From Miscanthus floridulus (Eukaryota; Streptophyta; Magnoliopsida; Poales; Poaceae), in NCBI RefSeq assembly GCF_019320115.1, contig NC_089591.1, positions 21,802,502-21,866,501 on the forward strand: a stretch of 64,000 nucleotides of DNA, in the 5' to 3' direction. Under the pieces are notes generated by a model. The model was given only the letters and a program-made list of their open reading frames with translations. It was not told where the DNA came from and did not search any database. The translations under genes and the position numbers were made by a program. This document shows, in pieces, positions 22,801-33,153 of this stretch. Position 1 is the stretch's first letter; every line of letters begins with the position of its first letter.

Positions 22801-23634
22801 ATAAATGATCTAAGCTCTTGTTGCTATCTCTCAAAAGTTTTATTGCAGAAAAGAGACATGGGGCTATGCAAAAGTTATTTATAAAAAAAGAAGAAAAAAA
22901 GGAAAAAAAGAGATGAGAAAAAAATGGACAAGTGCTCAAGATATTTAAAACAATGGGTACTCAGATGCCCACCTGAAAAAAATAAGAGAAGAGAAAGAGA
23001 GATGAATAAGATAGCCCTTGCTCTCTAGCAAATGTTTCCAAGTTTCAAATGAGAGATATGTTTTCAAGGAGCATAGTAGAATTAGGTTAGCCACCATATA
23101 TATCCACACACATGCACATCTTGATTTGATTGTATAACTCAACTCTCTTTGGATTCGTTATTTGACTTTATAATATATGCATTGCAAGTATGCTCTAGCT
23201 TTCTCCCTACCTATGAACACATAAGCCTTAGTAGTAGGAAGAGAAAAGGCATAACTTCTTTATTGCCTTGGTGAGGATCCACAAATACCACATATATTGA
23301 GAGACTTAAGAGTGTCATACAATGGAGTCTCTGAGTTTTATTTTTGAAAACTTATATAAACTCTAGAACAATGGTGGAACAATGAACTTGAGACATAGTA
23401 CTTGACTTGAGCATTGTCTTTCAATTGCTCAAGACCCAAGTGAAGGTGAAGAAACCCCATGGTTGAAGGTAATATGGGTAAATTTGAAAGTTAGATCAGT
23501 TTATTCTAATCTGAAGGAGAATTTTTGATTGAACGCTTGTGTACTTTTGAGACATGAAAACATTGTAGCAATTCCTAATCCATTGCTGAGTTTACCTTTG
23601 CTCAGGGACTGGCAAAGCTTAAGCTTGGGGAAAT

Positions 23635-23955
23635 TGTTGACAGTCACTAACATCAATTAAACCATCAACATAACCTGCATTTATATTTAATTCCATCACC
23701 AACATAGGTATAGGGGTTTAAACTAATGAATTCCATGAGCTTGGATGATTTCATCAATGCAAGATGATTTATCTAGAAAATAGCTCCCAGGACCACTATC
23801 ATACACTCCAAACAAGCAAACCGTCAACAACAAGTGATTCTACCCATGACACCTATGAAAGTGGACTCAAGACAGAGCCCAAGACCCACCTCCAGAGGGA
23901 AACTGCCCACCTGGCACCATAATGGGCCAGCAGGCCCAATGGGGAGGTCGCTTGA
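23635..23955 (+). repeat. 3' LTR of the Athila-like element, part 1
   Basis: It begins TGTTGACAGTCACTAACATC after the purine-rich AAGCTTGGGGAAAT. It corresponds to 16888-17212 of the 5' LTR and is cut at ...GGTCGCTTGA where the Tekay-like element starts. In the uninterrupted copy this site reads GGTCGCTTGGCCTAG. Confidence 0.85.
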
Positions 23956-26886
23956 TGTAACACCCAAAAATTTGCATTCTTTTAAAATAGTAAATTTGAT
24001 TTATTTATGCAACTATGTGTGCATTAAAATATAGGAAAATAATAATTTTTGTGAAATTAAAATCAATCATAAGGATAGATACATGTTGATGCACTCATGC
24101 TAGAGCACTGTATTTAATATGTTGAGTGGTTTTTTATTTAAAGTTAAAAGGAATCAAAAATCATTTGGAAATGAAGTTGTAAAATTTTAATTGGAAAAAG
24201 AAAAAGGCTTTTTCTTTCCTCCCCCTCCTTCCTCAATTCGGCCTGCTGGCCATTCTTTCCCCACTGGCCTGGCCTAGCCTACTGGCCCAACTTCCCCTGG
24301 CCCGCTCACCTCCTCTTGCCTTCCTTCTTGGGCCAGCCCAGCCGAGCCGTGCTGCATTCCTAAACCGTAGCCTGCGCCTCAGCCACTAATGACCTCGCCC
24401 CGCACGTCAGTGCCTTCCCCCACCTTCCACAACCGCAGCACCGGTCAAGGCCGCAACCGCTGCCGCGCCCATGCGCATCGTAGGAGCATCTCCCCATGCT
24501 CAGCCTCTACAAAAGGAAGCCTAGACCCTTCGCCACGCTCCCTCTGTTGCCCCCCGCTCCTTCTTCACGTTCGCCAAGCACAGCGGAAGCCGAAAACTGT
24601 CGCACCGACGAGCCGAGGTCCGTCGTCCACCCCTCCATGTGGACAGCCGTCCCCGAGCCACTGTCAACTCCGTTTTTCCATGCTGTGAGAACCCCCTTGC
24701 TCCCCTCTTTCTCCCTATGCCATTATTTTCTTGTTTCACGACTTTTTGGGCCCGTTTCGCGTGCACCATGAGCTCCATGCTGCTGGCCATGGCCGCCACC
24801 GCGCCAACCGTGACCTCTAGCCCTGTTTTCGGCCTGGGCGGGTCCCCTCTTCACTCCCTCTATTCCCCGGTGCTCTCAGATGAGCAAACCTGTGGCCTGT
24901 AGGGCCCATACCAAGTGCTGTCGGTGACCTCCTTGCCGCCGGCAATGGCAGCACCGCCGCTAGAGCCACTATTCCCAGCCAGCGCCTCTTTCTCTCCTTC
25001 CCATCTATTCTGAGCCGTCCATCACAGGATCAATGGTCCAGAAAGGCCGATACCCCTTCGCGGGTGATTTCGTTAAAGAGACCCTCGAGTTTGGTGAATT
25101 AGAACCCGCAGTCCTCGGTTGTTTAATTATTCCAAAATTGATTTATTTAAATCCAAAAAAAGTTCATCCTATTTACAGAAATGCCACTGGACTTGTTTTG
25201 CTCATAAAAACTTTGTTTTAGCTCCGAATCGACCTATTCAAATTGCATTAGATTCATAAAAAAGTTCTCTACATGTTAGTACCACTGTTAAACATGTCTG
25301 TAACTTTTAAATTTCATGGTTAGGTTTAATTAAATAAATTGCTATAGGCAACCACGTTTAATTCAAAACTTTCGCGTTTTAGCTCTGATTTTCGTGAACT
25401 TCGCATTGTGTGATCATAGCAAGACATAGATTCTTTTCATAAACAATTTATCTTGTTTTATATACTACTGGTGTACTATTCTAATTATAGGATTGTTTGC
25501 TTTGCATGAATGCCTTTGGAATGTTGTGTGTTACCGTGTTGGTCGCGTTCAGACGGTGAGGAGAACATTGGTGACCAAGAGTTCTTCGACGACTAGTAGG
25601 ACCAGCAGGAGTTTGCTAACCAAGGCAAATATAGCATGGGACCTACCTTGATGTCCTATTCACCTTTATTAATTACTCATTTGCATGTGTCTAATTTTGA
25701 TACCCGTAAGGACATCCTAGTGTTTGATTATCATGTTCCTTGTTCTCCTATGGGTTATATGCATATGGGTAGTTTGCTAGCGCTCAAAGTAACTATACAT
25801 GACCTACATAGTGAAATAATGGTTCTATGGAACTGAAAGTGTAAAATTGACTTTTAAACAACTAAATTGTAGGGTGAAGGAGCAAATGACTTTCGATCAT
25901 GATGCTCTCGGCCCTGCATAAGGACTTATCTGTCGGCAAAAGCTAGGACTGACAGTGCAACCGTGAGGGTCATATGGCTCTAACTTTAGCTCATTAATAG
26001 GACCTTTTCTAGCTTGTTAGAGGTTACCATTATGGCGCAAAAGGGGCTTGCCACGTTGGGTATAGGACTACCCCTGTTCTTATGTGTATAGCCGCGAAGG
26101 ATTTGTGCCATAGGAAAGGGGGGTTCCTACATCTGCCTACCAAGGAAACCTAGCGGCCCTAACTTGTTAGAGAAACCTATGAAATGGCTTCATAGTGTAC
26201 CCTGCCCGCTCACCTTGGTAGTGATATGGGAGTAATTAACCCGAGCATAAGGGAATCATGACTCGCGGTGAATGTGCACAACCTCTGCAGAGGGCTACAA
26301 ACTATTATAACAGTAGTGCTCATGGTCACGAGCGGCCTAGAAAACTCATAGAATAAATGGTTAATTATGGTTGTTCATTTATGATGATCTATGATGATAA
26401 TATGATACAAATGATTCTGATATCTAATCATGTGGGATTAGTTGGGGCTTATGCATAACTTGATAATAGTTGATGATAAAATCTTGACCTACTAAAAGTG
26501 CTAACTGCAGTAAGCCAGTGTCATCCTTTTTGAGCTTTCATAACCCCATGATAACTTGTTAAGTACAGGAAGTACTTACGCTTGTTTACTTTCTATATTT
26601 GGATAAAAATCCCAGATGGGTAACAGATGACAACGTGTATGAGGAGTTTCCTGAGGACTATTGGGCTTGTGGTCAACTAGTTGACCATCCTTGTGTTGGA
26701 GCTTCCATGAGAGAGTTATCTTTTTATTTTCCGCTCTATTGTGTAAGACTATGTGATGTTATTAATCGTGATGTAAGATACACCGTGATGATACTTTATG
26801 TAATTTGTCGACTTATGTGTGTGACTAATCCCTGGGCACACATGAGCTTTATGCATTCAATTTTATCCTTAAAATTGGGTGTGACA
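23956..26886 (+). repeat. 5' LTR of the plus-strand Tekay-like element
   Basis: It runs from TGTAACACCC to GGGTGTGACA and contains a GC-rich, proline-codon-like stretch (24230-24960), then AT-rich sequence. The R/U5-side block at 25915-26330 is shared in part with the minus-strand Tekay-like LTRs. Open frames at 24389-24902 and 25636-25836 lie wholly inside the LTR. Confidence 0.85.
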
Positions 26887-26889
26887 AAT

Positions 26890-26901
26890 TGGTATCAGAG
26901 C
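26890..26901 (+). other. Primer-binding site (initiator-Met tRNA type)
   Basis: TGGTATCAGAGC lies four bases (with AAT) after the LTR end at 26886. It is the standard plant iMet-tRNA primer site, and it is unmutated. Confidence 0.88.
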
Positions 26902-27075
26902 CGTGTTGACTGTAGGATGCAAGCCTAGTTAGAGATGGTTGTTTTAGTATCTTTGCTCCACTGGTTCTTGCTTACTGTCTCATTCTTGTTATTTTATAAA
27001 ATATTTATGCTATTCATACCTTAATCTATTATATAAAATTTTTTATTCTAATTCTATCTTACTCTAAATCTATAG

Positions 27076-27956
27076 ATGTCTCATAACCCGAAGACCGCCC
27101 GCCTCAGCACTAGTAGGCTACCGTGCTATGTTCACCCCCCGTGGTCCATAGGTAGAGAAGGAGATTGTGATCATCTCCGATGATGAGGTGGAACCCTTGA
27201 TCGAGGATGATGAGGAGTGGATGGCTACCCGACACCTGCACTTGCTCCTACTCCAGCTGTTGCACCTGTCTATGCTACTATAGCTACCCCAGTGGAGTCA
27301 TCAGCTACTTCACCTACGTCGGTGCCATCGCTAGCTGTCCTTGTGGTGGATGAGGAGATGGGCTGGAAGTGCAGATACTACTTCAAGCCAGCCTCAGAGA
27401 TGGCCTACTACCACACCCTTCTTACTCATGTGCTGGATGACTACTACCCTGATCTGCATGCCTCCATCAACTATCACTATGTAGAGTACCAGCATCCCTT
27501 GGAGGCAACCTTTTGGAAGGTAGAGCTGGTTGTCACCGCTTAGAATGACATAAAGAATGGACATGAGGTGGAGACTGTCCATCGTGCCCCTGCCAGACGG
27601 GCCCATGCATTGGATGGCATGGAAGATGCAGCGCAGGACGCCTACATCTACTACCATGGTCGTCGTTTTGAGGCCATGAAGGCGGATTGTTTTAGGTTCC
27701 TTCCTCACAATGATCATGAGGGTAATTGGCAGGTCCTAGCACCACCAGAAAGTGATCCAACTCTAGAAGCAACTATGCAACATGTCCATGCCATGCAGGG
27801 GGGTAGATGGAAGAGGTCAAGGGAGAGCTGCGTGCATCACAGAGGGCCGAGAGGCATCTCTAGAAGCAAGTTGATGAATTGCGTGCTCAACTTGGGCTAC
27901 CACCGATCTACAAGAAGAAGCGCCGGTCGTTCACCATGATTGACACCACCCCATAG
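27076..27956 (+). pseudogene. Extra ORF upstream of gag (dsRBD-like plus coiled coil), decayed
   Basis: This coding stretch lies between primer-binding site and gag, where most gypsy elements have none. ATG at 27076 opens a short frame; after a frame change an acidic stretch (near 27160-27215) leads to a Pro/Ala-rich linker (27217-27340). The middle part (27355-27720) contains FWKVELVVTA, then after an in-frame TAG (27541-27543) RAHALDGMEDAAQDAYIYYH. Its pattern of aromatic and Val residues followed by Ala-rich helix recalls a double-stranded-RNA-binding fold. After another frame change near 27800 the tail (VKGELRASQRAERHL, then KQVDELRAQLGLPP) looks like a coiled coil. It ends with TAG at 27954-27956. 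I do not know its function; the dsRBD idea is inference. Confidence 0.55.
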
Positions 27957-28644
27957 GTGTTAGGTTCTGTGTTTAAAGTTGCTACGTTGTTAGTTCGTGT
28001 GTCATGTCTAGTCTTGTTTCGTCTTTGTGAACTTTAGTGATTGGATGTTTTTAATTGTGAACTTGGATGATTTGGAGTTTGTTTGATTGCTGGAGGTTTG
28101 TGGGCATGTCCACAAATTCCATAGGTTTGAACCTTAAGTTTAGATGAAGTCTTAATGCAGATGGGTTTGCTTTATCTTATCTCTGCTGTGCTGTTTTCTG
28201 GAGTAGTCTGTGTTCTTTATCTTGTATCTCGAGATCTGGGCTGCCAAAATTCTGAAATTTTTGTGTAAATATCTAGACTTCTGTATCTTTCAAATGTTTC
28301 TGGAATCACATCAATAGCTATTCAGTTTTGTGAGATCTAGCTGTCACAAGTTGATGTTTCTGCGCAGACTGGAACCCAGAACAGATTCGGTTTAGCTCTG
28401 TTTTTTACCATGTACATACTAGAATCTGTAAAAGTGTTCTAAATAAAAGTTGTAGCTGATCTCCTAAGCTTTCCAACCAGTTCTTGGTACACCTCTGTGG
28501 GATCTCTAAAACTCAAGTTATGACAGATTTATTAAACTGCTGTATTTGAATCTTGTCCAGAAAATTCTCAGCATTGTTTCTTATCTTTATAAGCTCTCTA
28601 TAATTTGGAAATCTCTAAAATTTTGCACATTTGTTTGAAAGCAG
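27957..28644 (+). other. Spacer before gag, candidate intron
   Basis: These 688 bp separate the upstream ORF from gag. The stretch is T-rich, has no credible ORF, starts GTGTTAGG and ends GAAAGCAG directly before the gag ATG, so it has plausible plant splice sites at both edges. If spliced, the upstream ORF's final codon would adjoin the gag ATG in frame. It could equally be an ordinary non-coding leader. Confidence 0.4.
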
Positions 28645-29760
28645 ATGGCCGCAAGAGGAGGAAGAGGCAGAGGCCATGGTCATGGACGTGATGCTCTCAT
28701 AAATCCACGACCACCGCCACCAGTGACTACGGAACAATTGATGGGAATGCAAGCGCAGTTGATGCAAGCCATGATGTAACGCTTGGATAATGAACCTGCA
28801 AGATGACCACCGCCTGTTTAGGTCAGAGACAAGCATGGAGAATTCATGAAGGGTCGCCCTCCGGTGTTCACCCATGCCTCAGACCCTTTGGAGGCAGATG
28901 ATTGGTTGCGTGCTGTGGAAAAGCAACTTAACATAGCACAATGCAATGATCTTGAGAAGGTGTTGTATGCTTTTGGTCAACTCCAGGGAGCAGCTCAGGA
29001 TTGGTGGGATTCTTTCTAGTATGGATGCCCCAACGATGCTCCTACTATCACCTGGCAGGAATTCAAGGACAATTTCCGGTCTTATCATATCCCTGATGGA
29101 CTCGTGGAATTGAAGCAGGAGGAATTCAGGTCCCTTAAGCAATGATCCATGACTATGGCGGAGTATCGTGACAAGTTTGCTCAATTACCACGCTATGCTC
29201 CAAATGATGTAGCTGAGGACAAGGAGAAGCAACGCTGCTTTCTCAAGGGACTTTATGATGGACTATAGCTCCTAGCTGATGTCCAACACCTACCCTAACT
29301 TTTAGTCCTTGGTGAACAGTGCTATTGCGATTGACGATAAGCGCAAAGAGATGGAAGCCAAGAAGAGGAGACTTCAAGGGCAAGCTTCTGGAAGCAACAC
29401 CCGCCCACGTGCCTATCCCCAATAGGGTTTTTAGCAGAGGAATCAAGGACCATCTAACTAGGTAAACCATGGTCAGTATCCTCAGCGTAATTAGTTCCTA
29501 GCAATGCCCTCAGTACCAGCAATAGTTTGGTAATCAGCGTCCCCAGCAATAGACCAGGCAATCCGGCATCATGCCAGGGAATGCCCTAGCAATGCTCCTG
29601 TGAAGAGTGGTGCAACCAATAATCCCAACACATGCTACCGCTGTGGAGAAGTAGGTCACTATGCTCATCAGTGTCCAAAGAAGCAGAACCAGCAAGCTCC
29701 TCAGAACCAGAATGGCAATCCAAAGTTCAACGCCCGACCACCTCACACTGCTAAGGTGAA
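28645..29760 (+). pseudogene. Tekay-like gag with CCHC zinc knuckle, decayed
   Basis: The start is the ATG at 28645, followed by a Gly/Arg-rich N-terminus (ARGGRGRGHGHGRD). The gag core is readable: GRPPVFTHASDPLEADDWL, LQGAAQDWWDSF, MAEYRDKFAQLPRYAP and KQRCFLKGL up to about 29260. Stops cut it repeatedly, for example TAG after WWDSF and TGA before MTMAEYRD. A frame change near 29265 leads to the basic Q-rich region with several TAG codons where CAG would fit. The knuckle CYRCGEVGHYAHQC is intact at 29633-29674 in the open frame starting at 29600, which runs on into the protease. Confidence 0.82.
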
Positions 29761-30230
29761 CTATGTGTCATCTGATGCAGCTCAGGAGATGCTCAAGGTC
29801 ATGTTGGGTACGTTTAGTGTCAACTCTATCTCTACTACAGTACTTTTTGATTCCGGTGCTTCACATTCTTTTATTTCCCAAGCTTTTGTTAGAATGCATA
29901 GCATACCTTTATGTGCCATGAAAAAACCCATACTAGTAAATTCACTGGGAGGTAGTATGCCAGCTTCTTATTGGAGTCCCTCAGTTAGTATTTCCTTAAG
30001 GGGGTAGACTTCAAAGTGAAACCTATTGTATTGAGAACAACAGGAATTGATCTTATTCTGGGAATGGATTGGATGAAACAACACCGGGTAGTGATTCAGT
30101 GTCAGGAGAGATCAGTTGTTGTGACATCACCTAATGGAGATAGAATCTGTGTAGAAGTGGTAGTGCAAGCTCAGCCAATAGCCACTGTGAACCAATTGGA
30201 TGGTGATGCTAATAAACAAGATCGTGTTGT
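29761..30230 (+). pseudogene. Tekay-like retropepsin protease
   Basis: The active-site triad DSG is present at 29849-29857 within VLFDSGASHSFIS. MKKPILVNSLGG and, in the next frame, GIDLILGMDWMKQHR follow, the usual order for this family. A stop at 30005-30007 and a frame change between 29999 and 30016 separate the two halves, so the enzyme is broken although its catalytic triad is unmutated. It would process gag-pol in the particle. Confidence 0.8.
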
Positions 30231-31300
30231 GGAGGAGTTCCCGAATGTCTTCCCCGATGACTTGCCAGGTATGCCACCTGACCGTGACATTAAATTCATT
30301 ACTGAATTATTACCTAGAATTGCACCAATAGCTAAACGTCCATATAGAATGGGGGTTAATGAATTAGAAGAGCTTAAGAAACAACTAAAAGAGTTGTAAG
30401 AAAAAGGTTTCATATGCTCCAGTTCTTCCCCATGGGGGGCACCTGTGATCTTTGTGGATAAGAAGGATGGTAGCCAATGGATGTGTGTGGATTATCGTTC
30501 AGTTAATGAGGTTACAATCAAGAATAAATACCCTTTGCCTAGGATTAATGATTTGTTTAATCAGTTGAGAGGAGCCTATGTGTTCTCCAAGATTGATCTC
30601 CTGCTCAGGTTATCATCAGCTTAAGATTCGAAACTCGGACATACCCAAAACAACATTCACTACACGGTATGGCTTGTATGAGTATACCGTTATGTCTTTT
30701 GGATTGACCAATGCACCTGCATACTTTATGTATCTAATGAATAAGGTGTTTATGGAGTTTCTTGATAAATTTGTGGTGGTATTCATTGATGACATACTGA
30801 TATTCTCCAAGACTGAAGAAGAACATGCTGAGCATATAAGGTTGGTCTTGCAAAAGCTTAGAGAACATAAGTTGTATGCTAAGTGGAGCAAGTGTGAGTT
30901 TTGGTTGAAGGAGGTCTCTTTTCTGGGTCATGTTGTCTCCAATGGTGGAATAGCAGTGGATCCAGGCAAAGTACAATATGTGTTGAATTGGAAACCACCA
31001 ACCAATGTAAGTGAGATTCGTAGCTTTTTGGGATTGGCTGGATATTATAGGAGGTTCATTGAAGGTTTTTCCAAGCTTGCTAAGCCTGTGACAGCTCTAT
31101 TGGAAAAGAATGCTAAATTTGTATGGTTTGATAAATGCCAGGCAAACTTTGATGAGCTAAAGAAGAGATTGACTATAGCTCCAGTATTGATTTTGCCTAA
31201 CTTAAGCAAGAACTTCTCTATATATTGTGATGCATCCCGTTTGGGCCTTGGATGTGTGCTTATGCAAGAAGGAAGAGTGGTGGCATATGCATCAAGATAA
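30231..31300 (+). pseudogene. Tekay-like reverse transcriptase
   Basis: The N-terminal part (FPNVFPDDLPGMPPDRDI, RPYRMGVNELEELKKQL) ends in TAA at 30397-30399. The finger region ([32 protein letters not shown]) is readable to about 30600, where a frame change occurs before [17 protein letters not shown]. The block 30578-31300 then holds [13 protein letters not shown], the catalytic FIDD at 30782-30793 and the connection domain up to [12 protein letters not shown] at 31298-31300 stands where the family continues into RNase H. Identification is secure; the gene cannot work. Confidence 0.85.
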
Positions 31301-32860
31301 TTGAGGAAGCATGAGTTGAATTACCCTACTCATGACATTGGAATTGGCAGTTGTGGTTCATGCTTTGAAAATCTGGAGACATTATCTAATTGGGCATAAG
31401 AGTGATATCCATATAGATCACAAGAGTTTGAAATATATCTTTACCCAGTTAGATCTAAATCTAAGACAATGTCATTGGTTAGAATTGATCAAAGACTATG
31501 ATTTGGAAGTGCATTATCATCCGAGAAAAGAAAATGTCATAGCTGATGCACTTAGCAGAAAGAGCTATGCTAATGGGCTTCGGATGACATTTATGTCAGC
31601 AGAGTTGTGTGCTGAAATGGAGTATCTCAACTTGAGTTTTGTCACTAATGCAATGGAATTGGTGATAGAGTCTACTTTGGAGCAAGAGATACGCAAAGGT
31701 CAATTGGAGGATGAAAAACTTAAGGAGATAGCGGAGAATATAGTGCTTGGAAAGGCACCAGGATTCAGGATGGATGAGAATGGTACTCTTTGGTTTGGGA
31801 AATGGATATGTGTACCTGAAGTGAAAGCTATCTGTGATGCAATTCTACAAGAGGCACATGAGTCTGCTTATTCTATACATCCTGGAAGTACCAAGATGTA
31901 TTTGGATCTCAAAGTGAAGTATTGGTGGTATGGTTTGAAGAGAGATGTGGTAGAGTATGTGGCTTTGTGTGACACTTGTCAAAGAGTGAAAGCTGAGCAT
32001 CAAAGATCTGCAGGGTTGCTACAACCAATGAAGATTCCTGAATGGAAATGGGAAGAAGTTGGTATGGATTTTATCGTAGATTTGCCCCACACTCAAAGAG
32101 GTTATGATTCAATATGGGTAATAGTGTATCGACTCACCAAGGTTGCTCACTTTCTACCAGTCAAAACTACCTATATAGGTGCAAGGCTAGCAGAGTTGTA
32201 CATGGAAAGGATAGTGTGCTTACATGGTGTTCCCAAGAAAATTGTGTCTGATAGAGGCACTCAGTTTATGTCGCAATTATGGCAGAAAGTACATAGATCT
32301 TTGGGGACAAAGTTGAATTTCAGTTCTGCTTACCACCCACAAATTGATGGGTAGACTAAAAGGATCAACCAGATTTTGGAAGATATGCTGAGAGCTTGTG
32401 CACTGCAGTATGGTACTAGTTGGGACAAGAGTTTACCATATGCTGAGTTCTCGTACAACAATAGTTACCAGAAGAGTCTCAAGATGGCACCTTTTGAGGC
32501 GCTATATGGACGTAAGTGTAGAACGCCTTTGTTCTGGAATTAGACTGGTGAAACTCAAGTGTTTGGACCCGATGTCCTTAGAGACATAGAAGAACAAGTG
32601 AGAATGATTAGAGACAACTTGAGAGTGGCTCAGTCCCGACAGAAGAGTTACGCTGATACTCATAGAAGAGAGTTGACTTTCGAAGTTGGGGATTATGTGT
32701 ACTTGAAGGTGTCACCAATGAGAAGTGTGAAAAGATTCAATATGAAGGGAAAGTTGGCATCGAGGTATATTGGACCTTTCAAGATCCTAGAGAGACGTGG
32801 AGAAGTAGCCTATCAGTTGGAACTGCCTAAGAATTTGTCAGGTGTGCACTGATGTGTTTC
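31301..32860 (+). pseudogene. Tekay-like RNase H and integrase
   Basis: 31332-32354 is open for 340 codons. It begins in RNase H ([28 protein letters not shown], then [10 protein letters not shown] near 31530). The integrase zinc finger follows ([11 protein letters not shown]...[11 protein letters not shown], about 31878-32000) and then the core ([41 protein letters not shown]). TAG at 32352-32354 interrupts the core just before its last acidic residue. 32398-32589 and 32559-32852 carry the remaining core and the C-terminal GPF domain (VGDYVYLKVSPM, IGPFKILERRGEVAYQL), in different frames. Confidence 0.85.
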
Positions 32861-33105
32861 ATGTTTCTCAATTAAAGAAGTATTTGCGAGTACCAGAAGA
32901 GCAAATTCCTTTAGAAGAACTTGCTGTTAAGGAAGATCTCACATATGAAGAGTATTCGATAAAGATCTTATAGACGGCAGAAAGAGTTACAAGGAGCTGA
33001 GTTATAAAAATGTGCAAGGTATAGTGGAATCGGTATACAGAGGATGATGCTACTTGGGAAATAGAAGAGGAATTGCGAAAGTCTTATCCACAACTGTTTG
33101 AGTAA
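32861..33105 (+). pseudogene. Chromodomain-like C-terminus of the Tekay-like integrase
   Basis: After FHVSQLKKYLRVPEEQ the reading shows RVTRS, then a stop, VIKMCKV, TAG and WNRYTEDDATWEIEEELRK, ending YPQLFE and a stop at about 33103. This is the chromodomain layout of Tekay/Del chromoviruses, which is thought to steer integration to heterochromatin. Three stops interrupt it, two of them TAG. Confidence 0.75.
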
Positions 33106-33116
33106 GCAATCATCTG

Positions 33117-33153
33117 AATCTCGAGGACGAGATTCATCTTAAGGGGGTAGAAT
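33117..33153 (+). other. Polypurine tract of the plus-strand Tekay-like element
   Basis: TCTCGAGGACGAGA forms a small inverted repeat and is followed by TTCATCTTAAGGGGGTAGAAT directly before TGTAACACCC. The layout is the same as at 7355-7402 in the minus-strand relative. Confidence 0.75.

Noticed and set aside
27394..27717. 107-codon minus-strand ORF
   Set aside because: It overlaps the upstream ORF of the Tekay-like element on the other strand, which has the better coding pattern.
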